Assembly: GCA_022600935.1 (NCBI GenBank)
Contig: JAHZJL010000047.1
Coordinates: forward strand, 1 to 36,861
Direction: 5' to 3'
Length of the DNA: 36,861 nt
Origin: Gammaproteobacteria bacterium
GTDB lineage: Bacteria; Pseudomonadota; Gammaproteobacteria; Methylococcales; DRLZ01
This document shows, one piece after another, positions 8,154 through 16,440 of the stretch; position 1 is the first letter of the stretch; each line of letters begins with the position of its first letter. The translations under genes were made by a program, and so were the position numbers. The notes under the pieces are model-generated. The model had not been told where the DNA came from. It ran no database searches and worked only from the letters and a program-made list of their open reading frames with translations.

Positions 8154-8903
8154 ATGGAAACATCAATCAATTATGCCGTCAGTCCGACATTAATGGACAC
8201 TAACACAACCAAGTGGCCTGATTTCGAACGATTAGTCAAAAACAAGACTCAACTGTCATTAACATTAAAACAATTCCCTAATTCTAAAGCATTTAAAAAG
8301 CAATTGGGTAATGGTAAGCTCGGTCTGGTTTATGCCGACCCGTTTCATGCGTCCATATTACTCAGAAGCCATGGATACTGGCCGGTTGCCAGGGCAATGG
8401 GTCAATATCATGAGTCACTTGTAGTCGTTCAGGCCGATTCAAATTTGATGGATATCGAGGATTTAAAACCACAAATGTATTTATCCATTTCAGTTGACCC
8501 GATTAACCGGGTGCTTGGCCGTTTACTACTGCAACCTGCAGATATCAATGAAGATGATATGGTATGCCGGTATCACCGCAGTCAAAAGTCAGTGATTCGG
8601 GATCTGCTGCTTGATAAAACGGATATAGGCGTCATTTCATCCGGCTTTTTTGATCGTCTGCAGCCCACACATAAAGCCCGATTACGGATTTTGGTGAGAA
8701 GCCAGGCTTACCTGTTTTCATCACTGTGGATGTTGAGCCCGACAAGCACTGAAAAATTTCCCGAAATTTCACGGACGTTCAGACGTATGCATAAAAACCG
8801 GACTGGTTGCAGGATTTTGAAAACCTTCAATACCGAATCCTGGCTGCAGGTTGAACATATCAAAGCAGAAGAAATGGCTGATTTATTAAATATGCTCAGG
8901 TAG
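8154..8903 (+). CDS. cytosolic PhnD-like (phosphonate-binding type) periplasmic-binding-fold protein
   Basis: A 249-residue protein with no signal peptide, although its fold family is normally secreted. Recognisable parts are LGLVYADPFHASILLRSHGYWPVARAMG followed by ESLVVVQADSN, then LGRLLLQPADI and a TDIGVISSGFFDRL segment. These match the PhnD / type 2 periplasmic-binding domain that binds phosphate, phosphite, phosphonate or related anions. The GGATAACC ribosome site overlaps the end of the PAS gene, so the two are probably translated together. The pair may be a split sensor: PAS plus ligand-binding domain without an obvious output domain. No permease or ATPase of a transporter lies nearby, which argues against a transport role. 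Confidence 0.7.
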   Translation: METSINYAVSPTLMDTNTTKWPDFERLVKNKTQLSLTLKQFPNSKAFKKQLGNGKLGLVYADPFHASILLRSHGYWPVARAMGQYHESLVVVQADSNLMDIEDLKPQMYLSISVDPINRVLGRLLLQPADINEDDMVCRYHRSQKSVIRDLLLDKTDIGVISSGFFDRLQPTHKARLRILVRSQAYLFSSLWMLSPTSTEKFPEISRTFRRMHKNRTGCRILKTFNTESWLQVEHIKAEEMADLLNMLR

Positions 8904-9043
8904 AGCGTCTCTGCCGGTTCTTTCTCGTTATATCAAGGTATTTTCAGCTCAACCAATGCAATCCGGTTTGTTCAACGCTTGAATGGTTATGGATTATGAT
9001 AAAATGAATCAGGAGTATACAATTATTCGTTAATCAGCATTCA

Positions 9044-10054
9044 ATGACACACATTCAACAGCCTGCGACACAACTGATTGATCGCTTTAACAGGATCATT
9101 AATTATGTGCGATTGTCAGTCACTGATCGCTGTGATTTAAGATGCGTGTATTGCATGAGCGAAGACATGAAATTTTTGCCTCGTGCAGAAATCCTATCTC
9201 TGGAAGAAATTCAGTTCATTGCTGCAACATTTGTAGAATTAGGCGTCACCAAACTCAGAGTCACAGGCGGTGAACCACTGGTTCGTCATGGCATTATCAA
9301 CTTACTGAATAATCTCGGTCATCTAACCGGCCTTAACGAACTTGTCATCACCACCAATGGCACTCATCTGGAGTCAATGGCTGAAAAAATCCATGATGCA
9401 GGAGTCAAACGTATTAATATCAGTCTGGATACTTTAAAACCAGATCGATTTAGAACGATAACAAGAATTGGGGATATTGATCAGGTCTGGCGTGGCATAG
9501 AGACTGCCAGCAAGCAAGACTTTAAAAAAATCAAAATTAATTCAGTAATTCTCAAACACCGCAATCACGATGAAGTTGTTGATTTAGTCAACTTCGCAAT
9601 TGATCATGGCTTTGATATCAGTTTTATTGAAGAAATGCCGCTCGGCATTGTCAATCAACACAACAGAGCCGAAGCCTATTATAGTTCCGATGATATTCTT
9701 GCTGATCTGAAATCAAGCTTCAATTTAATCCCGACGACCGAGTCTACCGGTGGCCCATCGGTCTATCACAAAGTGGCCGGCTCCAATACCAAAATCGGCT
9801 TAATCTCACCACACAGCCATAATTTTTGCGGCAGTTGTAACCGGGTCAGATTAACAGTTGAAGGTCGATTACTGCTCTGCCTGGGCAATGAACACTCAGT
9901 CGATTTAAAACACGTCATCCGTCAGTATCCCGGCGACTCAAAACAACTTAAACACGCTATTATTTCCTCTCTGGCAATTAAACCGGAACAACATGAATTC
10001 ACAGTAACAGACCAGCCCGTAATATTCAGACACATGAGTGTAACTGGTGGCTAA
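9044..10054 (+). CDS. moaA: GTP 3',8-cyclase MoaA (molybdenum cofactor synthesis)
   Basis: MoaA is the radical-SAM enzyme that, with MoaC, turns GTP into cyclic pyranopterin monophosphate. The 336-residue product has the N-terminal radical-SAM cluster site CDLRCVYC (Cys30, Cys34, Cys37), RVTGGEPLVR for SAM binding, NISLDTL, and the C-terminal second cluster site FCGSCNRVRLTVEGRLLLC (Cys262, Cys265, Cys279). It ends in the Gly-Gly tail that is required in the family. No moaC, moaD or moaE is adjacent. It converges on lipB, with a hairpin between them. Confidence 0.97.
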   Translation: MTHIQQPATQLIDRFNRIINYVRLSVTDRCDLRCVYCMSEDMKFLPRAEILSLEEIQFIAATFVELGVTKLRVTGGEPLVRHGIINLLNNLGHLTGLNELVITTNGTHLESMAEKIHDAGVKRINISLDTLKPDRFRTITRIGDIDQVWRGIETASKQDFKKIKINSVILKHRNHDEVVDLVNFAIDHGFDISFIEEMPLGIVNQHNRAEAYYSSDDILADLKSSFNLIPTTESTGGPSVYHKVAGSNTKIGLISPHSHNFCGSCNRVRLTVEGRLLLCLGNEHSVDLKHVIRQYPGDSKQLKHAIISSLAIKPEQHEFTVTDQPVIFRHMSVTGG

Positions 10055-10078
10055 TCTTGAATCAGCATGTTGAGATTG

Positions 10079-10101
10079 CAACCCCTGCAGGATCAGGGTT
10101 G
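10079..10101 (+). terminator. candidate hairpin terminator between moaA and lipB
   Basis: CAACCCCTG (10079-10087) pairs with CAGGGTTG (10094-10101) with one bulged C and a 6-base loop, followed by TTTA on the plus strand. The stem begins 24 bases after the moaA stop and overlaps the last codons of lipB. The T-tract is short, so efficiency is uncertain. Confidence 0.5.
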
Positions 10102-10746
10102 TTTATGTCGCTGTTCATTTGGAATTAAACCAAGGCCAATTTTTTGATCGATCTGATTGATCAGAGGCAGGGCAAGTTGTTCGGTATGGTCAGGTCCACC
10201 AAGGTCGGCGATTTGAGTCATGCGTAGATTATGTTGTCCACAAACCACGATATCTTCAAATGGTTCGAGATCCATATTCACATTTAAGCTGATTCCGTGA
10301 TAGCTGCACCCTCCCCTGACGCGTAAACCAACTGAAGCAATTTTAGCCTGGTCGACATAAACACCAGGATTTCCTATCCAGGTTTCAGCGCGAATATGGT
10401 ACTCAGACAACAAATCAATGATTGCCTGTTCCAGACTGCCGACAAATTGACGTATCCCCAGTTGTCTTGTTTTTAAATCAAGCAGCAGGTAAAGAACCAG
10501 CTGTCCCGGGCCATGATAGGTTATTTGACCACCACGGTCCGTTTCATGGAATGGAATGTCAGTATCCGGTCTTATAGCGTTGGTTCGATTACTGCCCAGG
10601 GTGTACACCGGGTAATGTTGCAATACCCAGATCTGGTCGACAGTTTGAGCAGAACGCGATTGGGTGAATTCCAGCATTTCACGAAAGCTGTCAGGAAAAT
10701 GCTGAACACCTTTAAAAATAACTTTGGTTTTAGAATCAAACGACAT
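10093..10746 (-). CDS. lipB: octanoyl-[acyl-carrier-protein]:protein N-octanoyltransferase
   Basis: LipB moves octanoate from acyl-carrier protein to lipoyl domains, the first step of lipoate attachment. The 217-residue protein has the signature RGGQITYHGPGQ (71-82), Lys135 in AKIASVGLRV, GCSYHGISLNV and the acyl-accepting Cys169 in VVCGQHNLRMTQ. Its length is normal. It is the last gene of the long minus-strand block, 14 bases after ybeD. Lipoate synthase lipA, the usual next gene, is not here; moaA faces it instead. Confidence 0.95.
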   Translation of the reverse strand: MSFDSKTKVIFKGVQHFPDSFREMLEFTQSRSAQTVDQIWVLQHYPVYTLGSNRTNAIRPDTDIPFHETDRGGQITYHGPGQLVLYLLLDLKTRQLGIRQFVGSLEQAIIDLLSEYHIRAETWIGNPGVYVDQAKIASVGLRVRGGCSYHGISLNVNMDLEPFEDIVVCGQHNLRMTQIADLGGPDHTEQLALPLINQIDQKIGLGLIPNEQRHKQP

Positions 10747-10760
10747 TCAAAATGAATCAG

Positions 10761-11060
10761 CTATAAACTCATGAGGACGGTGTCGTGACTGGATAAGTCG
10801 TTATAAATCAAATCCAGTTGATGTTTGGACTGTACGCTGAAGATAATCGTTAATGCGATATATTTTCCGGTCTTACTGGGCCTTGACCGGATTTCACTGA
10901 TTGTAACATCGGCGACATGTGCGTTGATAATTCCAACAACGACAGTTTGCAACTGTTCTTTATCATATCCGAACACTTTCAATGGAAATTCACAGGGAAA
11001 TTCCATCACAGTGTCGCTATCCCCATTCATTTTTTTGGTTTCTGAACGCTTGTCTGTCAT
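10761..11060 (-). CDS. ybeD: DUF493 family protein YbeD
   Basis: A 99-residue protein of the YbeD/DUF493 family, a small ACT-like alpha/beta fold of uncertain role. Visible family features are MEFPCEFPLKVFG, then a region ending in SRPSKTGKYIALTIIFSVQSKHQLDLIYNDL and a terminal HDTVLMSL close to the canonical 'VKMVL' end. The start ATG shares one base with the dat stop codon (TAATG). The order dacA ... ybeD-lipB is conserved in gammaproteobacteria. Confidence 0.92.
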   Translation of the reverse strand: MTDKRSETKKMNGDSDTVMEFPCEFPLKVFGYDKEQLQTVVVGIINAHVADVTISEIRSRPSKTGKYIALTIIFSVQSKHQLDLIYNDLSSHDTVLMSL

Positions 11061-11917
11061 TATCCTGATCTCTGTCCCTGTACACTTAATTTATGAGCTT
11101 GAAACAAGTCATTCATTTGATGCCACACCGGACCTGCAATTCCACCGGACACTGTGTTGTGATTTAAACTGATTGCCGGAACAATTTCTTTGGTCGAGCT
11201 GGAAATCCAAATTTCACTAGCCTGATTTAACATCTGCTCTGATATTTGACCCTCTATGATTTGAATACCGGCATCAGTGGCCAGTTCGATCAGGATATCA
11301 CGAGTCACTCCAGGAAGAATCAACTGGCTTTTTTGAGGTGTCATAATCTTGTTTTCAGAAACAATAAACACATTGCTGGCAGCTCCTTCCGTTACCATTC
11401 CATCCCGTATTAATATTGCTTCATCTGCACTCTGATCGTGTGCCTGCTGACGGAGCAAGACATTCGGCAGCAATGCGATGGTTTTAATATCACAATGTTG
11501 CCAGCGATCATCGGTGATCGTTACTAATGAGACACCGTGTTTGGTCTGTTGTTGTACTGAGTTTGCCATCACAAACACTGTCGGTTTAACGTCTTCGGGA
11601 AAACCATGATCACGTCTGGCAACGCCACGGGTAATTTGCAGATAAACAGACTCCTGCTCATCCCCTTTAATCAACTGCTTGATGATGTCTTTGAGTTGAT
11701 TAATATTAAATGGTACTGAAATTCTGACCGCATCAAGATTTCTCGTTAAGCGGATAAAATGCCGCTTCAGATGAAAAATATGTCCGCCGTAAACTGGGAT
11801 GACTTCATATATTCCATCGCCAAATAAAAATCCGCGGTCAAGAACTGAAATCCTGGCGTCCTTAAGCAAGGACAATTCCCCGTTTAAAAAAACATGTCTG
11901 TTTTCAAAATTTGACAT
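11060..11917 (-). CDS. dat: D-amino acid aminotransferase
   Basis: A fold-type IV PLP aminotransferase that interconverts D-alanine and D-glutamate through their keto acids. The 285-residue protein shows VFLNGELSLLKDARISVLDRGFLFGDGIYEVIPVYGG, the Lys145 that should hold PLP in CDIKTIALLPNVLLRQQA, EAILIRDGMVTEGAASNVFIV, and LPGVTRDILIELA. It sits between dacA and ybeD, and D-amino acids are peptidoglycan precursors and products of cell-wall trimming, so the placement makes sense. A branched-chain aminotransferase or aminodeoxychorismate lyase is the alternative within the fold; the D-x-K spacing and gene order favour Dat. Confidence 0.88.
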   Translation of the reverse strand: MSNFENRHVFLNGELSLLKDARISVLDRGFLFGDGIYEVIPVYGGHIFHLKRHFIRLTRNLDAVRISVPFNINQLKDIIKQLIKGDEQESVYLQITRGVARRDHGFPEDVKPTVFVMANSVQQQTKHGVSLVTITDDRWQHCDIKTIALLPNVLLRQQAHDQSADEAILIRDGMVTEGAASNVFIVSENKIMTPQKSQLILPGVTRDILIELATDAGIQIIEGQISEQMLNQASEIWISSSTKEIVPAISLNHNTVSGGIAGPVWHQMNDLFQAHKLSVQGQRSG

Positions 11918-12079
11918 GGTCAGTATATAATTCCTGATGATGTTTGGGGCACTCTGTCAACAGCACAAATACCAGTCAACATGTGCAAGAATGCTAACAA
12001 CTTGATTGAAATTTAACCAATTAATGTATTGCAACTGAGATTGGAAACGAATTCGATCCGCCTGGATAGACTGAAACAA

Positions 12080-13291
12080 TCAATCTTTGGGATATCCGGT
12101 TGTTTCTTTGATGAATCGATATGTTTGATCGTAGAGGCGTCTCAACAAACCACCTTGCTGGACAGAATCCAAAGCCACCAAAGGCTGTTCTGTAATCACT
12201 GAGTCACCCAGCATAACCTTAACCGAACCAAGGGTCTGGCCTTTTTCTACCGGGGCGCTGATGTTCTGTTCAACATCAATGATACTGTTCAATTGATCAG
12301 CATATCGGCTTGGCGCTGTGACATACAATGTCTTGTTGAGACCAGCAGGTATGGTTTTCAATTCCCCCATCCATATACGCGGTTCAGCAATAGTATCTGT
12401 GTCTGAAAAAATCTGTTTGGTTGCAAAAAACCGAAACCCGTAATTTAACAACGCCTGATTGGCATTGGCGCGTGCGTTCGTACTTTTGGTGCCTGTGACA
12501 ATCGAAATCAGTCGTCGGCCATCACGTAATGCAGAAGCGACCAAGCTGTAACCAGCCTCTTCTGTATGTCCGGTTTTGACTCCGTCAACAGTTGAATCAC
12601 GCCAAAGCAATTTATTTCTGTTACGTTGCGTAATTTTGTTGTAGGTATATTCTTTCTCGGAATGCCAACCATAATATTGGGGAAATTCCATGATCAGCGC
12701 TCTGGTTAAAATACCAAGATCATGAGCAGTTGTGTAATGATTTTCAGAGGGCAACCCCATGCTGTTTTCAAAATGGGTATTCGTCATCTGCAAACTCTGT
12801 GCAGTCTGATTCATCAACTGGGCAAATGTCGCTTCATTCCCGGAGATATGCTCGGCCAGTGCCACGCTGGCATCATTACCGGACTGAATGATAATGCCTC
12901 TTAACAGTTCTTCAACTGTAGCCGGTTTATTGGGTTCCAAAAACATGCGCGACCCTTCAGTGCGCCATGCATTCTCGCTGATAGGAACTGAATCTGTCAG
13001 TTTCAACCGCCCTTCCACCAGCTCTTTAAATGTCACATACACAGTCATGATTTTAGTCAGACTTGCAGGAGGAATTGGAGTATCCGCCTGATAAGCAGCA
13101 ATGGTCTGTCCACTATCAAAATCGAGCAGATAATAACTGCTGGCTTCCAGTGGTGGAGGGTCCGGAACCAACGTCAACAGATCTTTTGTCTGCTCCGCTT
13201 TGAGATCAGACAATAACACGCCGTTAATGATCAGCATCATCGTCAGAACGATGCCGGGATGTAATAATTGGTGATACAGTGAACTTTTCAT
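12080..13291 (-). CDS. dacA: D-alanyl-D-alanine carboxypeptidase (PBP5/6 type)
   Basis: A low-molecular-mass penicillin-binding protein that removes the terminal D-Ala of peptidoglycan side chains. From the ATG at 13291 it has 403 residues. There is a signal peptide (MKSSLYHQ... to about residue 32), then the active-site SLTK (Ser77, Lys80), SGN (137-139) and KTG (239-241), followed by the C-terminal beta domain and an amphipathic end (LLRRLYDQTYRFIKETTG) that anchors the enzyme to the membrane. The frame is open to a TTG at 13321, inside the rlpA end, but the ATG gives a proper signal peptide. It follows rlpA in the same block. Confidence 0.95.
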   Translation of the reverse strand: MKSSLYHQLLHPGIVLTMMLIINGVLLSDLKAEQTKDLLTLVPDPPPLEASSYYLLDFDSGQTIAAYQADTPIPPASLTKIMTVYVTFKELVEGRLKLTDSVPISENAWRTEGSRMFLEPNKPATVEELLRGIIIQSGNDASVALAEHISGNEATFAQLMNQTAQSLQMTNTHFENSMGLPSENHYTTAHDLGILTRALIMEFPQYYGWHSEKEYTYNKITQRNRNKLLWRDSTVDGVKTGHTEEAGYSLVASALRDGRRLISIVTGTKSTNARANANQALLNYGFRFFATKQIFSDTDTIAEPRIWMGELKTIPAGLNKTLYVTAPSRYADQLNSIIDVEQNISAPVEKGQTLGSVKVMLGDSVITEQPLVALDSVQQGGLLRRLYDQTYRFIKETTGYPKD

Positions 13292-13310
13292 ACGTTGTAT
13301 TTGATTTTTC

Positions 13311-14147
13311 TCAGGGGGCAATATAGTTTTTATGCTGAATACCCATTTTATCCAGCCGCGCCTGGACTGAGTGCAATTGGCTTTGTGACTGGACCGGTCC
13401 GATCACGACCCGATACATTTCTTCACTGTTTAATTGATCTGTCACAATCTCCGGGGTCGGCAATGATGAATGTAATAATTTATCCTGCAAGCGTTTGGCA
13501 TTTTCAATTTCCGTAAACACACCGAGTTGAACGAAATGTTTGCTGATGTTGCTGACCTGCTCATTTCTGGCTACCAGAACTGGTTCATCTGAATGTTTTG
13601 CAGCTTGACTGGATAACTTGTTGAAATGTTGAGGGTTGATAGCTTCGATAGTGACCGAGGCGGTACCATTGGCAACAATACCCAGTTTGAGTGCTGCCGC
13701 ATAGGACAAATCGATAATTCGACCGTCATGGAAAGGACCGCGGTCATTAATCCGCACAATGACTGATCGGTCATTGTCCTGATTATTTACTCTGACATAC
13801 GTCGGCAATGGCAAGGTTTTATGTGCGGCGGTCATGGCAAACATATCATAGGTTTCACCACTGGATGTGCGGCGTCCATGAAACGGTTTGCCATACCAGG
13901 ATGCAGTGCCTTGCTGGCTGAACTGTTCACTGGTCTCTAAAACATAATAGCGTTTACCAAACACTTCGTAAGATGGCGGGTTACCGTAACGACTAATGGG
14001 CTCCGACTTTGGTACAGCATCCTTAATGCTGGCAGGGTTCTTATGTCCCGGGTATTGCTCGGGTACACCCGGTGACGATGGATCTGTGGCGCAACCACTT
14101 AACAACATGACAATTAACAACAGGCTGTAATAAAACACTGCGGGCAT
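13311..14147 (-). CDS. rlpA: septal ring lytic transglycosylase RlpA (lipoprotein with SPOR domain)
   Basis: RlpA proteins are outer-membrane lipoproteins that cleave denuded glycan strands in some species. The 278-residue protein has a lipobox LLSGC (Cys19), the double-psi beta-barrel domain (about 75-165) with GTASWYGKPFHGRRTSSGETYD, MTAAHKTLPLPTYVRV and VRINDRGPFHDGRIIDLSYAAA, and a C-terminal SPOR domain (about 205-278) beginning KHFVQLGVFTEIENA. The SPOR domain targets denuded glycan at the septum. Its ATG shares a base with the mltB stop (TAATG). Confidence 0.95.
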   Translation of the reverse strand: MPAVFYYSLLLIVMLLSGCATDPSSPGVPEQYPGHKNPASIKDAVPKSEPISRYGNPPSYEVFGKRYYVLETSEQFSQQGTASWYGKPFHGRRTSSGETYDMFAMTAAHKTLPLPTYVRVNNQDNDRSVIVRINDRGPFHDGRIIDLSYAAALKLGIVANGTASVTIEAINPQHFNKLSSQAAKHSDEPVLVARNEQVSNISKHFVQLGVFTEIENAKRLQDKLLHSSLPTPEIVTDQLNSEEMYRVVIGPVQSQSQLHSVQARLDKMGIQHKNYIAP

Positions 14148-15145
14148 TATTTTTTGCTCTTTTGCTTGTTTTTACGATTTAAAATTTCCTGACTTAACTG
14201 GAACACAGCCATGGCATAAAGCTGACTGTGATTGTAACGCGTGATTGTATAAAAATTCTCAAGTCCAACCCAGTATTCTTTTCCCTGTTCCGTATCATAT
14301 TCCAGTAATTTCACCAGATCTTCAGACTTGATCTGTGGTGCAAGGCTAATTCCGGCTTCAGTCAATTGTCCGGCTTTAAGGGTTGGTTTTAAACCATCAG
14401 TCAAAAATGCCTGCAATTTAGCGGAATCTGTGTTCAATCGTAATGCAACTGGCTGACCGGATAACCAGCCATGTTTGATAAAATAATTTGCAATACTGGC
14501 CAACGTGTCAGTAGGATTTGTCCAGATATCGCGACGTTTGTCGTCATCAAAATCAACTGCAAAATTCCTGAAACTACTCGGCATAAATTGCGGCAAACCC
14601 ATTGCACCGGCGTATGAGCCTGTCAAATCCTTATGCTCTACTCCTTCTTCACGTGCCAAAAGCAGAAATTGCTCCAATTCACTGCGAAAAAAGCGACTGC
14701 GTTTCGGATATAAAAACGCCAGGGTAGATAATGCATCCAGTACAGGGTAGGAACCCGTATTCCCTCCGTAACGAGTTTCAACACCTAAAATAGCAACCAT
14801 AATCTCAGCTGGCACACCATAATGACTGGCGACATCGCTGATCGCTTGCTCATGCTTGTTCCAGAATTCCACCCCACCTTTTATTCGCGACCGGGTTAGA
14901 AAAATTTTCCTGTATTCATGCCAGGGTTTGGATTCAGCCGGACGAGTGATAGCTTTAATGATTGAATCACGCAACTCTAGTTTTGAAAACACGTGATCTA
15001 GATAGTGTTTATCAAAACTGTGTTTGGCGACCATTTTGTTTTTAAACTGCTCAATCGCTGATTCAGTATCACTCGACTTTGCAACAACAAGAGGAGGAAT
15101 CCCGAACAATAAAACCAGGTAAATCATTAATTTAAGGTGTGTCAT
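14147..15145 (-). CDS. mltB: lytic murein transglycosylase B
   Basis: MltB cleaves glycan strands with formation of 1,6-anhydro-muramic ends. The 332-residue protein has an N-terminal signal peptide (about 1-22) without a clear lipobox Cys, so it may be soluble in the periplasm, unlike E. coli MltB. The catalytic glutamate is Glu123 in ILGVETRYGGNTG. Other family blocks are FFRSELEQFLLLAREEG, GSYAGAMGLPQFMPSSF and the DFDDDKRRDIW segment. It is followed by rlpA with a one-base overlap, and lies 161 bases after rodA. Confidence 0.94.
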   Translation of the reverse strand: MTHLKLMIYLVLLFGIPPLVVAKSSDTESAIEQFKNKMVAKHSFDKHYLDHVFSKLELRDSIIKAITRPAESKPWHEYRKIFLTRSRIKGGVEFWNKHEQAISDVASHYGVPAEIMVAILGVETRYGGNTGSYPVLDALSTLAFLYPKRSRFFRSELEQFLLLAREEGVEHKDLTGSYAGAMGLPQFMPSSFRNFAVDFDDDKRRDIWTNPTDTLASIANYFIKHGWLSGQPVALRLNTDSAKLQAFLTDGLKPTLKAGQLTEAGISLAPQIKSEDLVKLLEYDTEQGKEYWVGLENFYTITRYNHSQLYAMAVFQLSQEILNRKNKQKSKK

Positions 15146-15306
15146 GAGCGGCTCAATGTCTCAAAATGGTTGGAAAAGTTGAATGGAAATACAGGTAGAG
15201 TTAAAAAAAGTATCAGAATCCCCAGGACAATAATCAGGATTATGTTATCGAAGTTACACTTAACCTAAAATTAAACACTGCACAAATAGCATGTTAATCC
15301 CTGCAT

Positions 15307-16440
15307 TCAGCTTGGAATAAATTTTCTATGTGTTTGAATTGACATTAATATTCCAAACCCAAGCATCAGTGTAATCATAGAGGTTCCGCCATAACTGATC
15401 AGCGGCAGGGGAACACCAACCACAGGAAGGATACCAGACACCATGCCGATATTGACAAATACATAGACAAAAAACGTCAAGCTAATTCCGGCTGCCAGCA
15501 ATCGACTGTAGCTGTCCTGACCCTGAGCGGCAATCACCAACCCACGAGCAACTACACACAGATATAACACCAGTAAAGTCAATGTCCCAACCAGACCGAA
15601 TTCTTCAGCAAACACTGAAAAGATAAAATCAGTTGAACTTTCAGGGAGGAAATCCAGTTGGGTCTGCGTCCCTTTTAACCAGCCTTTGCCATGCAAACCA
15701 CCGGAACCAATTGCAATTTTCGACTGGATAATATGATATCCGGTGCCCAGAGGATCTTGTTCAGGATTGAGAAAAGTCAGCACCCGGTTACGCTGGTATT
15801 CACGCATAAAATGCCATAATACCGGTGCACAGGCTCCAGCAATTCCAAGACCACCCAATATCAGCAACCAAGGCAGTCCGGCTATAAACAGAATGGTAAT
15901 GCCGGAAGCTGCAACCAGAATCGCCGTTCCCAGATCCGGTTCTTTTGCGATGAGTACAGTCGGGATAGCGATCAGGACAAATGACACAATCAGATGTTTG
16001 ATACCCGGCGGCAAACGGTGTCTGGCCAGATACCATGCAATCATCATAGGCATGGCAATTTTCATCATTTCAGATGGCTGAAAACGTAAACCGGCGATCA
16101 CCAGCCAGCGTTGTGCGCCCTTACCGGTATCACCGACCAATAACACCAAAACAAGCAGAATCACACTGACCAAAAACAGAACGGGACTGCTGCGCTGGAA
16201 AAATACCGGTGGCAACTGGGCAACTGCAAACATAACTGTAAAAGCCAGACCAAGGCGAATAATCTGTTTGTTAAGCATTGCACCATTGGTTCCACTGGCA
16301 CTGTAAAAAATGATCAATCCCATAACTCCAACCAGAATCAACAAAAAAACCAGCAACAGATCAAAATGCAGATGGCTGGTTATCCAGTTGCGGTTATGAG
16401 GCGTATCAAAAACACGATGATAAGTTGAAGATTTTCTCAT
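15307..16440 (-). CDS. rodA: peptidoglycan glycosyltransferase RodA (SEDS family)
   Basis: RodA polymerises lipid II during cell elongation together with PBP2. The 377-residue polytopic protein has about ten membrane segments and the SEDS signatures: GAQRWLVIAGLRFQPSEMMKIA, LIAKEPDLGTAILV (the essential acidic residue of the family lies here), TQTQLDFLPESSTDFIFSV, and PLPLISYGGTSM near the end. Its start overlaps the mrdA stop by 4 bases, so the polymerase and its transpeptidase partner are coupled. Confidence 0.96.
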   Translation of the reverse strand: MRKSSTYHRVFDTPHNRNWITSHLHFDLLLVFLLILVGVMGLIIFYSASGTNGAMLNKQIIRLGLAFTVMFAVAQLPPVFFQRSSPVLFLVSVILLVLVLLVGDTGKGAQRWLVIAGLRFQPSEMMKIAMPMMIAWYLARHRLPPGIKHLIVSFVLIAIPTVLIAKEPDLGTAILVAASGITILFIAGLPWLLILGGLGIAGACAPVLWHFMREYQRNRVLTFLNPEQDPLGTGYHIIQSKIAIGSGGLHGKGWLKGTQTQLDFLPESSTDFIFSVFAEEFGLVGTLTLLVLYLCVVARGLVIAAQGQDSYSRLLAAGISLTFFVYVFVNIGMVSGILPVVGVPLPLISYGGTSMITLMLGFGILMSIQTHRKFIPS

